DNA of 45,148 nt from Clostridiaceae bacterium BRH_c20a (GTDB taxonomy: Bacteria; Bacillota; Peptococcia; Peptococcales; BICA1-8), in the NCBI GenBank assembly GCA_000961765.1, contig LADT01000061.1, forward strand, positions 1-45,148. Direction: 5' to 3'. The position numbers and the translations under genes were made by a program. Positions 1-7,781 of this stretch are shown in pieces. Under the pieces are notes generated by a model. It was given only the letters and a program-made list of their open reading frames with translations, did no database searches and was not told where the DNA came from. How positions within the stretch are numbered: the stretch's first letter is position 1; each line of letters opens with the position of its first letter.

Positions 1-301
1 AGACCCAAGAGATTGCCACGCCCTCACGGGCTCGCAATGACGATTTGGGGTGACAAGTCCAGCAAATAATAGTTCTATCTCTTGATGTTGTGTAAGACCC
101 ATAAGTTACCCCCTTCAAAAAGTGTCAGACGCAACATCTCAACCCTTAAGAATATCGGATTCTACCCTCCTAGCGAACGAAGTGAGTGAAATCTTAATCT
201 AGCGACGCGAAACCTAAATAATGGGATTATTTAACTGTAATATAAGTTAAATAATCCCATTATTTATATCTATAAAGCAAATTTTAAAGGGGCTAAATAT
301 T
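1..301. other. gene-free repeat-filled region at window start
   Basis: No gene is seen here. Positions 9-41 are half of a GAGATTGCCACG...CGCAATGAC repeat, the same family as 33983-34057 and 39041-39220. Around 60-145 there are degenerate copies of the GTCAGACGCAA unit found in arrays at 20616, 33730 and 44222. Around 165-215 lies a CTAGCGAACGAAGTGAG linker of the AAGGTT repeat family. A perfect 20-bp inverted repeat (216-265) and an AAGGGG ribosome binding site lead into the antiporter gene. Confidence 0.7.
216..265. repeat. perfect 20-bp inverted repeat
   Basis: The arms 216-235 and 246-265 are exact reverse complements around a 10-base AT-rich loop. The stem is AT-rich and has no following T-run typical of an intrinsic terminator. 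It lies 36 bases before the antiporter start, so it would sit in that gene's leader or end an upstream transcript. Confidence 0.8.
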
Positions 302-1504
302 TTGGCATATACCACCTTTGCTTTTTTATATGAGCTAGGTCATGCTCTAGTTATCCTTCTGCATAAAAATAGTTTATTGAAGGATCTAGTTGTTATTTTT
401 TTTGCTGCTAAAGCAGTTGGCCATTTCTCCGTTATGGTTGGTCAGCCTTCAATATTTGGCCAGCTTTTGGTCGGAATTATTTTAGGCCCCGCAGTATTAG
501 ATATCCTTCATCCAAATACCCTGCTCAAAGAGTTGGCCCAATTAGGTGTACTTATGTTGATGTTTTTAGCGGGTTTAGAAACAAATCTCCGGGAATTCAA
601 GAAAGGTATAGTGCCTTCTTTTCTTACAGCTGCTGGTGGGGTTATTCTGCCTTTTGTAGGAGGGGTTTTTTTCTCTATATTGAATGGCTACTCCCTTAAC
701 ATCTCTCTTTTTATAGGTGTTGTCTTAGTTTCGACTAGTGTCAGCATCTCGGTTCAAACCTTACGGGAGCTAAATCGTCAAAATTCCCGTGAAGGGGTTA
801 CCATCCTAGGAGCAGCAGTAATTGACGATATCTTGGGATTAATAATATTAAGTATGGTTTTAGCCTTAGTAACAGGTGGTGAAGAAATAACTATACTTGG
901 TATAGTTATGGTTAAAGTTCTAGCGTTTTTTTTACTAGCGATTCTTGCAGGTTTGTTTGTAGTCCCGTTGATAATGTTATTAGCCTCCAAATTACAGGTG
1001 AGGGAGGGAAGACTAACCTTTGCCTTAATTATTGTTTTTATCCTAGCACTAACTGCTGAATATCTGGGTTTAGCAGGGATAATAGGTGCCTACTTTGCAG
1101 GGATGATGGTCAGCCGGACGGGGCTTAAACATGAGCTGATTGGCAAGGTAGAAGCGTTGGGTTATTCATTTTTTTTCCCTGTTTTTTTTGTCAGTATTGG
1201 CTTAGCAGCTGATATCACAAGTTTAAAGGGCAGCATTTTAATATTTGCAGTAATTACTACGTTTATTGCTGTTTTTACAAAGCTAGTCGGAGCTGGAATG
1301 GGAGCCTTAATGGGAGGCTTTAGCCCTCGAAGCTCACTGGTCATTGGGGCAGGCATGGTTTCCCGAGGTGAGGTTGCTTTAATAATTGCAAATATTGGAA
1401 TCGGCTGCGGCCTGCTAACTACCGATTTATATACTGCCATGATAGTTGTGACTATTGTCACTACAGTTATCACACCTGTTTTGATTAAGGTATTGTTTAA
1501 ATGA
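302..1504 (+). CDS. Kef-type cation/proton antiporter (CPA2 family)
   Basis: This is a 400-residue polytopic membrane protein made almost entirely of hydrophobic helices. It carries the monovalent cation:proton antiporter-2 hallmarks: GQPSIFGQLLVGIILGP near residues 48-63, TSVSISVQTLREL around 145-157, and an Asp-Asp pair (D175, D176) in the helix AAVIDDILGL that usually carries the transported ion. It ends after the membrane domain, so the C-terminal TrkA-N (RCK) domain of KefB/KefC is absent; it resembles the shorter NapA/GerN-type exchangers for Na+ or K+ against H+. The start is TTG, with AAGGGG upstream. The gene is monocistronic and converges on the histidine kinase gene with a shared terminator. 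Ion specificity cannot be read from the sequence. Confidence 0.9.
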   Translation: MAYTTFAFLYELGHALVILLHKNSLLKDLVVIFFAAKAVGHFSVMVGQPSIFGQLLVGIILGPAVLDILHPNTLLKELAQLGVLMLMFLAGLETNLREFKKGIVPSFLTAAGGVILPFVGGVFFSILNGYSLNISLFIGVVLVSTSVSISVQTLRELNRQNSREGVTILGAAVIDDILGLIILSMVLALVTGGEEITILGIVMVKVLAFFLLAILAGLFVVPLIMLLASKLQVREGRLTFALIIVFILALTAEYLGLAGIIGAYFAGMMVSRTGLKHELIGKVEALGYSFFFPVFFVSIGLAADITSLKGSILIFAVITTFIAVFTKLVGAGMGALMGGFSPRSSLVIGAGMVSRGEVALIIANIGIGCGLLTTDLYTAMIVVTIVTTVITPVLIKVLFK

Positions 1505-1528
1505 ATTATTTAATCCACGAATAAGCGT

Positions 1529-1560
1529 AAAAACGGGCATCGTCAACATCGCCCGTTTTT
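1529..1560. terminator. bidirectional intrinsic terminator
   Basis: The stem AAAAACGGGC / GCCCGTTTTT encloses a 12-base loop and has A and T runs on both sides, so it can end transcription from both convergent genes. The kinase stop codon (1559-1561) overlaps its right edge. Confidence 0.85.
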
Positions 1561-2998
1561 AACACATTTCTATCCAAAATAAAGTTCCTTCATTTTCTTT
1601 GCTCTCAACCCCATATTTAAATCCATGGGCTTCTAGGATATTTTTTACTATAGCCAAGCCTAATCCGGTACTGTTGTTGTATCTTTTCCGGGATTTGTCA
1701 ACTTTGTAGAATCTATCCCAAATATATGGCAAATCCTTTTGGGGAATGCCTATACCGTAGTCAACTACTTCAACCCTTGCGTTTTGATACACCTTAATAA
1801 TAACCCTTTTATTTTTTGGGGAATAGCTTATGGCATTGTTTATAATATTAAAAAATACTTGATAAAGCTTTTCCTGATCGCCAAAAGCCTTAATAGCTTC
1901 ATTTTCTACATCTAAAATAAGTTCAATGTTTCTTCTGGTGGCCAAAAACTGCAGTTTTTCCAGGGTGCTTCTCAAAAGATCCACCAGCAGGAAATCTTTT
2001 GAGTTCAGTTTTATACTATCTGGCTCTATTTGGGATAAGTAGAGAATATCTTCCACAATATGATTTAGTCTTCGGGACTCATCGATAATTACCTGGAGAT
2101 GCTGGTCCCGGGATTTTTTATCCTCCCCTTCTAAATCTCTAATAAGCTCAGCATAAGCCTGAATAAGGCTAATGGGTGTTTTGAGTTCATGGGTGGTATT
2201 AGCGATGAAATCCTTTCGAAAATTATCTAATTTCTGAAGTTCTTTAGGTAAATTATTAATTATTCTGCCCAAGGTACCAATCTCATCATTACTATAAATG
2301 TTAACAGAGGTATCAAAATCCCCCTTGGCTATTTTTTCTGCCGCCGATGAGATATTGAGGATTGGCTTTGTTAGATGCCGAGAGAGTAGGATTGAAATTA
2401 TAGTACCTAATAGAAGAGAAAAAAGGCTAATAATTGTTAATTGTTTTCTTAGAATAAATATGGATTCTTCAATTGGCGCTAAAGGTGATTCCAGAATTAA
2501 AGTCCCTAAGACTGTGTTGCTATTTTTTATGGGAATTCCAACAATTATTGAGGGCCTTGGAAAATTTCCACTTGTCACAGCAAAAACCTTTTCTTCATTT
2601 ATTTTTGTATTTATTTCTGTATCCTTATTTAACCAATTCATAAAGCGGGTTCTCATACTAATTTCTATTCGGGGTGATTGCCTAGATTCAAAATTATTTA
2701 AAAAGACATAGTCAATCAAATCTTTCTTATTATCAATTAGAATAATTGACCCGTGAATCGAATCAGAAAAGGAGAAATGTTCACTTCTAATAGCCGAAGC
2801 AATTTCTAAGGTGTTGGTTTCAGCAAGGACAGATGCAATTTTTATGCCTTCATTAATTAATGTATTTTCCCTCTCACTAATATAAAAGCTTTTCAAAAAA
2901 AATATTTGAAAAAACCAGGCCGTTAACAGGATGGTTATGACAAGAATCATCATCCCCAGCCAAAGCTTTCCTTTTATCCCACTACCAATAAACCTCAA
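1559..2998 (-). CDS. sensor histidine kinase (two-component system)
   Basis: A 479-residue membrane sensor kinase that would autophosphorylate on His and pass the phosphate to the regulator encoded just upstream. A first membrane helix lies at about 13-35, an extracytoplasmic sensor at about 36-185, and a second helix at about 187-206. HAMP follows (about 207-255), then HisKA with H270 in ANTTHELKTP, and a HATPase domain with N-box FFNIINNAISYSP, G1 box DYGIGIP and G2 box STGLGLAIVK. It begins at TTG one base after the regulator's stop codon, so the two genes are translationally coupled. The signal is unknown; the neighbouring efflux operon suggests an envelope stress or toxic compound. Confidence 0.93.
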   Translation of the reverse strand: MRFIGSGIKGKLWLGMMILVITILLTAWFFQIFFLKSFYISERENTLINEGIKIASVLAETNTLEIASAIRSEHFSFSDSIHGSIILIDNKKDLIDYVFLNNFESRQSPRIEISMRTRFMNWLNKDTEINTKINEEKVFAVTSGNFPRPSIIVGIPIKNSNTVLGTLILESPLAPIEESIFILRKQLTIISLFSLLLGTIISILLSRHLTKPILNISSAAEKIAKGDFDTSVNIYSNDEIGTLGRIINNLPKELQKLDNFRKDFIANTTHELKTPISLIQAYAELIRDLEGEDKKSRDQHLQVIIDESRRLNHIVEDILYLSQIEPDSIKLNSKDFLLVDLLRSTLEKLQFLATRRNIELILDVENEAIKAFGDQEKLYQVFFNIINNAISYSPKNKRVIIKVYQNARVEVVDYGIGIPQKDLPYIWDRFYKVDKSRKRYNNSTGLGLAIVKNILEAHGFKYGVESKENEGTLFWIEMC

Positions 2999-2999
2999 G

Positions 3000-3680
3000 C
3001 TAATCTCCTGCCTTTAGCATATATCCTGAACCCCAGACAGTATGCAGGTAATTTTTATAAAGTCCTAATTTTGACCGTAATTGTTTTATATGGGTATCCA
3101 CTGTTCGTAAATCCCCTAAAAAATCATAGTCCCAAACTAAGTTTAATAACCGTTCCCGGGAATAGACCTTATTTGGATTACGGACCAAAAAGTAGAGCAG
3201 ATCGTATTCCTTGGGAGTCAGGAGAATTTCTGTGTTATTAATAAAGACTTGTTTGGAATCAGGATTTATCTTTAAATTTTTAATAATTAGGTAATCGGTG
3301 TTTAATGTATTGTTCTGACTTCTTCTAATAAGAGCATTAACTCTGGCTACTAATTCTTTAGGGCTAAAAGGTTTTGTAACATAATCATCTGCACCTAACT
3401 CAAAACCTAGAAGCTTATCAAACTCCTCAGATCTAGCAGTCAAAAAAATTATGGGAGTTTGACAGCTTTTCCGAATTTCCTTACAGATTGTCCAGCCGTC
3501 TGATTCTGGCAGCATAATATCTAGCATGATTAGGTCAAAGGTTTTTTTAATAATAATATCCAGAGCCTTTTTCCCGTCAACTGCTTCCTCCACTAGGTAG
3601 CCTTCGTTTTCCAAGTACTTTTTTAGAACATTACGCATCTTATCTTCATCTTCTACAAGAAGGATTGTTAAGGGGGACAT
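3000..3680 (-). CDS. OmpR/PhoB-family response regulator
   Basis: A 226-residue regulator with an N-terminal receiver (about 4-116) whose acidic pocket (VEDED), phospho-acceptor D54 in LIMLDIMLP and conserved lysine (TKPFSP) are intact. A C-terminal winged-helix domain (about 128-224) follows, with the typical LTPKEYDLLYFL and TVDTHIKQLRSKLG segments. ATG start with GAGGTGA eight bases upstream. It is the first gene of a two-gene operon with the kinase and is divergent from the efflux operon. Two ATCAC-N6-ATCAC direct repeats in the shared gap are plausible binding sites. Confidence 0.94.
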   Translation of the reverse strand: MSPLTILLVEDEDKMRNVLKKYLENEGYLVEEAVDGKKALDIIIKKTFDLIMLDIMLPESDGWTICKEIRKSCQTPIIFLTARSEEFDKLLGFELGADDYVTKPFSPKELVARVNALIRRSQNNTLNTDYLIIKNLKINPDSKQVFINNTEILLTPKEYDLLYFLVRNPNKVYSRERLLNLVWDYDFLGDLRTVDTHIKQLRSKLGLYKNYLHTVWGSGYMLKAGD

Positions 3681-3792
3681 CTATAGATCACCTCAATAAG
3701 ACTAAAAATTTTACTGTCATCGGATAAATTATATCACAGGAAAATATGGAATGAGCTTATTCGGTAAACATTCACTTTTCCCTCATCAGTCA

Positions 3793-3883
3793 ATCACAAA
3801 GCCATCACTATTATAACTTTTTAAATAAAATCATAAATAAATTAGTTAGGCATCACGAAAGTATCACAACTTCTTTATATAAT
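3793..3883 (+). promoter_or_regulatory. candidate regulator boxes and promoter of efflux operon
   Basis: Two pairs of direct repeats ATCAC-N6-ATCAC are visible (3793-3808 and 3852-3867), each with an 11-base period, the spacing used by OmpR/PhoB-type dimers. A TATAAT -10 box lies at 3878-3883. The matching -35 position (about 3855-3860) has no consensus and is covered by the second repeat pair, as in activator-dependent promoters. The assignment to the adjacent regulator is inferred. Confidence 0.55.
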
Positions 3884-3947
3884 AAAAAGGGAAAAGGTGT
3901 AAGGCATAGACTATAGTCCATAATCTAAAGAAACAAAGGTGAATTAT

Positions 3948-4496
3948 ATGAAATTAAAAGTATTATCTATTTTGGTACTCATCTGTATTATTGCATTGAC
4001 AGCAGGATGCAGCAGTAAAGAAAACGTTAATGGTCAAAAAAATACTGCAAGTTCAGAAGCTGAAGTATTTACAGTTCCCGAGCGGGTACCTGATTTAATG
4101 GGGCGAGTAGTAGAGATAATAGGCAACGAGGTCACTATTTATAGGATAGAGGGTAGTTTTACTCAGCGGCAATCCTCTCAAGGAACTCCTGGACAAAGCC
4201 CTGAGAATAGAATACCACAGATAACAGTCTCTGAAGAAAAGGAAGCAATCATTATCCCGGTGGGTACCCCTATTGTTACTATACAGAGAGGTAGTACCCA
4301 AGTAAATTCCGTGGGCTTAACAGAAATTAAAAAAGATCAAATCCTCAGGGTTTGGAAGAATGGAGATATAGTGGAATTTGTACAATTAATGGCAGTTGCC
4401 GGAGGCAGAGGAGGAACCGGGGGCGGGCAAAACCCAGGTCAAGGAGGCTTTCCGGGGGGAGGGGGCTTCCCAGGTATGGGGGGCGGACCCCGCTGA
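3948..4496 (+). CDS. putative lipoprotein with glycine-rich tail, first gene of efflux operon
   Basis: I do not recognise the family. The 182-residue product starts with a lipoprotein signal peptide and lipobox LTAGC (C21), so it should be anchored on the outer face of the cytoplasmic membrane. A segment at about 46-150 looks beta-rich (GRVVEIIGNEVTIYRIEG, then IIIPVGTPIVTI), and the last 35 residues are almost only Gly, Pro and Phe (GGFPGGGGFPGMGG). The ATG at 3948 is preferred over an in-frame GTG at 3939 because AAAGGTG sits six bases before it. Its stop overlaps the ATPase start by one base (TGATG), so it belongs to the transporter operon and may be an accessory or sensing component. Confidence 0.75.
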   Translation: MKLKVLSILVLICIIALTAGCSSKENVNGQKNTASSEAEVFTVPERVPDLMGRVVEIIGNEVTIYRIEGSFTQRQSSQGTPGQSPENRIPQITVSEEKEAIIIPVGTPIVTIQRGSTQVNSVGLTEIKKDQILRVWKNGDIVEFVQLMAVAGGRGGTGGGQNPGQGGFPGGGGFPGMGGGPR

Positions 4497-5185
4497 TGAA
4501 TAACAATGGCCGTTGTATTATCGATGCTAGAAATATCGTAAAAATCTACCAGACCCCTTATGAAGAATTAAAGGTATTGGATGATATCAGTATTAAAGTC
4601 ATGGAAAATGATTTTACTGCAATTTTGGGCCCTTCAGGTTCTGGAAAATCAACGTTAATGAATGTATTGGGCTGTCTGGATCTGCCGACAATGGGAGAGT
4701 ACTTTTTAGATGGTGTAGACATCTTAAAAGCGAAGGATGACCAACTGGCCGATATTAGGAATAACAAGATAGGCTTCGTTTTTCAAAAGTTTAATCTGCT
4801 GCCAAGGCTTAGTGCTCTACAAAATGTAATGCTTCCTTTACTATATCGGGGAGTAGAGGAAGATGAGGCTAGGGAAATTGCTAAAGAAAAGTTAAGTTTA
4901 TTGGGCTTAGGTGATAGATTAACCCATCGTCCTAATGAACTTTCAGGTGGACAGCAGCAAAGAGTCTCTATTGCCCGAGCCATAGTAGGCAATCCGCCTT
5001 TACTATTAGCTGATGAGCCTACAGGTAACTTAGACAGTAAGTCCAGCAAGGATGCTATCGAAATTTTAAAAGAACTTAATAAAGAAGGAAATACCATAAT
5101 TGTCATAACCCATGATAATGAAGTTGCAGAGCAAACGAAGAAGGTTGTTTTTATCCGAGACGGCAGACTTAGCCAGGAAGGTTAA
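4496..5185 (+). CDS. ABC transporter ATP-binding protein, MacB/LolD type
   Basis: A 229-residue ATPase that would power the permease encoded at 6496. Walker A GPSGSGKS (about 45-52), Q-loop FVFQKFNLLPRLSA, signature LSGGQQQR and Walker B LLLADEPTGNLD are intact, and the D-loop LD follows. The Q-loop context and the TGNLDS sequence are typical of the MacB/LolD/FtsE group. The open frame runs further upstream, but the start at 4496 overlaps the lipoprotein stop and gives the usual family length. A separate ATPase and permease is the usual Gram-positive split of the fused MacB of Proteobacteria. Confidence 0.93.
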   Translation: MNNNGRCIIDARNIVKIYQTPYEELKVLDDISIKVMENDFTAILGPSGSGKSTLMNVLGCLDLPTMGEYFLDGVDILKAKDDQLADIRNNKIGFVFQKFNLLPRLSALQNVMLPLLYRGVEEDEAREIAKEKLSLLGLGDRLTHRPNELSGGQQQRVSIARAIVGNPPLLLADEPTGNLDSKSSKDAIEILKELNKEGNTIIVITHDNEVAEQTKKVVFIRDGRLSQEG

Positions 5186-5250
5186 TGTCAGTAGAGAGGT
5201 TGTTATCGCGAGCGGATCGTGGCGATCCCCTTTTTGGGAATTTCCTTTAC

Positions 5251-5276
5251 CTCAACCTCAACCTCAACCTCAACCT
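5251..5276. repeat. CTCAAC tandem hexamers
   Basis: About four copies of CTCAAC lie in the 136-base gap between the ATPase and fusion-protein genes, followed by CTTAACCT. They belong to the AACCTT/AACCTC hexamer family dispersed through the window. Confidence 0.8.
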
Positions 5277-5321
5277 TGGCCTTTAATCTTAACCTAATTC
5301 AAGCTAGGAGGGGACAGACAT

Positions 5322-6491
5322 TTGAAAAGGTTCTTTGCAAAAAAGAAATTACTTATATTATTACTGATAGCTATCCTGGCTATTGGGACTGGATTTTGGT
5401 TTAAAAACAATAATGGCAGTAAAATTGTGGAAATCCAATATGAAAAATCCTCCATAACAAGGGGGGACATTGTTGTTGGACTTGACTCCGATGGGACTAT
5501 TGAGTTCCCAAAGGTTAATCTGCGCTTTGGAGTGAAAGGGGCTATTGCAGAAATTTTGGTAGACAGAGGTGATCAGGTAGAAAAAGGTGATATTATTGCT
5601 AAACTTGATGACCGGGATTATCAAGATCAGTATCAGTTAGCTTTGGTCAGGTTAAAAGATGCCGAAGAACAAGAGTTGACAAATCTTTTGGATGATGAGC
5701 TTAAAATAGGAAAGTTAAAGTCCGAGCTAGAAAATACCAAAACTACATATCAGGAAATGGTGGAAATACCTGATGCTTACTCGGCCAACGATATTAAATT
5801 AAAAAAGCAGGAGCTGGATAATAAAGAAATAGAATACCAAAATGCTTTAAAAAAGCATGATATTTTGGTCACCAATTTTAATAATAAAGGTACCCAGTTG
5901 AACCAAAATGAGCTGACTGCAAAAATGGCGGAAGAAGATTTGGAGGATACTATCCTATACGCACCAGTTGCTGGAACTATTCTCGATTTAACCAAGAAAG
6001 CGGGTGAGAGCGTTTCTGATGAACAGGATTTAGTGGTGCTGCATGAAAATAATGATGTTAAAGCCATAACAAAAGTAATTGAGTACGATATCGGAGGCAT
6101 TAAGCTTGGTCAAAAGGTCAATGTCACCGTAGAGGCTTTACCGGATCAGACCTTTGTGGGTGAAGTAAGCAATATCGATTCACTACCCACTTCAGATAAT
6201 TCAGGCTTGGTTAGCTACAATGTGGAAATTAATATCATAAATCCCGATGAGGGAATTAAGGATGGTATGACAAGTACGTTGACCTTTATATTAAAGGAAG
6301 TCCAGGATTGTTTAATTGTACCCTATAAAGCGGTAAAGATCGTTAATAGAAAACAAATGGTAACAGTTATTGATGAAAAGGGTGAAGAAGTTGAAAGGGA
6401 AATTAAGACAGGCTTTACCGATGGCACTAGTGTGGAAGTACTCGAGGGGCTAGAACAAAATGAAACCGTTGTCTATGCCAAAAGCAGGTGA
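5322..6491 (+). CDS. periplasmic adaptor / membrane fusion protein, MacA/HlyD type
   Basis: A 389-residue protein with one N-terminal membrane helix (about 8-26) and the adaptor fold. The first half of a lipoyl domain (about 65-95, GDQVEKGDIIAKLDD) is followed by a long charged coiled-coil hairpin (about 96-200). The second lipoyl half comes next (about 205-235, ILYAPVAGTILDL), then beta-barrel and membrane-proximal domains. It would bridge the permease and the TolC-like protein of the same operon. TTG start with AGGAGGGG eight bases upstream. The permease begins four bases after its stop codon. Confidence 0.9.
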   Translation: MKRFFAKKKLLILLLIAILAIGTGFWFKNNNGSKIVEIQYEKSSITRGDIVVGLDSDGTIEFPKVNLRFGVKGAIAEILVDRGDQVEKGDIIAKLDDRDYQDQYQLALVRLKDAEEQELTNLLDDELKIGKLKSELENTKTTYQEMVEIPDAYSANDIKLKKQELDNKEIEYQNALKKHDILVTNFNNKGTQLNQNELTAKMAEEDLEDTILYAPVAGTILDLTKKAGESVSDEQDLVVLHENNDVKAITKVIEYDIGGIKLGQKVNVTVEALPDQTFVGEVSNIDSLPTSDNSGLVSYNVEINIINPDEGIKDGMTSTLTFILKEVQDCLIVPYKAVKIVNRKQMVTVIDEKGEEVEREIKTGFTDGTSVEVLEGLEQNETVVYAKSR

Positions 6492-6495
6492 TTAG

Positions 6496-7680
6496 ATGAA
6501 ACTAAAACAGCTTTTAAAAATAGTATTAATCAATATCTATCACAACAAAATGAGGACCTTTCTGACTACCCTTGGAGTTATTGTTGGAACTGCAACTATT
6601 TTCTTAGTTGTTGCCATTGGTCGGGGGGGAGAGGCCCAGGTTAATGAACAATACTCCCGCCTCAATGTGGGGACAATAATGGTTATGCCTGCCCAAAGGG
6701 GCCGGGTATTGGATCCCCTTACCAAAGAGGATGCTGAGTTATTTCAAGCAAGCCAAAATATTAAAATGGCATTTCCCATATTAAATGGTTCCGGCTCTAT
6801 GAAATACGGCAACTATTCTAGTAATGCTTCCTATTATGGCATTTTACCTGCTTATCTGGAAGCTAATAATTTAACCATAAATCAGGGTCGCTTCTTAGAT
6901 GATACCGATGAAAGCAAGCGAGAAAGGGTTGCCGTCATCGGAGCTGGACTAGCCGAACTTCTAACCGATGGCAATCCCACGGAAATCTTAGATAAGACCC
7001 TTGATTTAAACAGACGTAAGTTTGTAGTAGTAGGTATTTTAAATCGAATGGGGGATTCGGGTTCCCCCCAGGGTTTTGATGATACAGCCTTTATTCCCTA
7101 TTCGGCTGCAGAGCGGTATTTATTAGGTACTAGAGCCAACCCCACCATAAATGCTATCGCAGAGGTCAATACGGTTCAGGCTGCTATCCAGGATATTACT
7201 ACTATTCTTAATGCAAATCACCTTCGGGGTGGGTCGGAGCAGTTTAGAATACTGGATGCTGGAAGTAGGTTAGTAGCAGCCCAGGAAACCGCCAGAACCA
7301 TGTCCTTGCTTTTATTATCGGTAGCTGTGGTTGTTTTAATTGTCAGCGGGATAGGTATTATGAATGTTATGTTCGTAACTGTTAAAGAAAGGACCAAGGA
7401 AATAGGGACTCTAAAGGCTATTGGGGCAAAAAAACGGGAGATTTTAGGACAATTTTTAATAGAGGCTGTTGTCATAAGCCTGGCGGGGGGTATTCTGGGG
7501 GTAATGATTGGCGGCGGTATGGTGCCGCTCTTGAAATATTTTGAAATCTTAGCTATCCCTTCTCTAAGTGGAGTATTAATAGGTTTGTTGTTTTCCGTAA
7601 CAACAGGGGTGTTCTTCGGGTTCTACCCAGCCTGGCAGGCCGCAGATTTAAATCCCATCGATGCTTTGCGATATGAATAG
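6496..7680 (+). CDS. ABC transporter permease, MacB/FtsX family
   Basis: A 394-residue permease with the four-helix MacB plan: one N-terminal helix (about 20-42), a large extracytoplasmic MacB_PCD domain (about 45-265) and three C-terminal helices in an FtsX domain. The FtsX domain carries the typical coupling-helix sequence VKERTKEIGTLKAIGAKKR. Together with the ATPase at 4496 and the adaptor at 5322 it forms a MacAB-type exporter; substrates of such pumps include macrolides, peptides and lipids, and the substrate here is unknown. Confidence 0.93.
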   Translation: MKLKQLLKIVLINIYHNKMRTFLTTLGVIVGTATIFLVVAIGRGGEAQVNEQYSRLNVGTIMVMPAQRGRVLDPLTKEDAELFQASQNIKMAFPILNGSGSMKYGNYSSNASYYGILPAYLEANNLTINQGRFLDDTDESKRERVAVIGAGLAELLTDGNPTEILDKTLDLNRRKFVVVGILNRMGDSGSPQGFDDTAFIPYSAAERYLLGTRANPTINAIAEVNTVQAAIQDITTILNANHLRGGSEQFRILDAGSRLVAAQETARTMSLLLLSVAVVVLIVSGIGIMNVMFVTVKERTKEIGTLKAIGAKKREILGQFLIEAVVISLAGGILGVMIGGGMVPLLKYFEILAIPSLSGVLIGLLFSVTTGVFFGFYPAWQAADLNPIDALRYE

Positions 7681-7690
7681 GGGTTAAATA

Positions 7691-7757
7691 ATGTAGAATG
7701 TAGAATGTAGAATGGAAAATGTAGAATTGAAAGTTGAAAATTAAAAGTTGGGAATTG
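7691..7757. repeat. TAGAATG/GAAAGTTG heptamer-like words before the TolC-like gene
   Basis: Tandem TAGAATG words followed by related GTTGAAAATT words fill the gap between the permease and the TolC-like gene. Similar words, on the opposite strand, recur at 41675-41730. The low complexity argues against the longer N-terminus that the reading frame would allow from 7734. Confidence 0.75.
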
Positions 7758-7781
7758 ATGGACCTTGATGGAGTGAAAGGA

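Noticed and set aside
4352-4495. N-terminal extension of the ABC ATPase
   Set aside because: It reads the glycine-rich lipoprotein tail in another frame; the start at 4496 in the TGATG overlap gives the normal family length.
5112-5404. Two 61-residue open frames between the ATPase and fusion-protein genes
   Set aside because: They overlap real genes and translate the CTCAAC hexamers into PQPQPQ or STSTST runs; no family resemblance.
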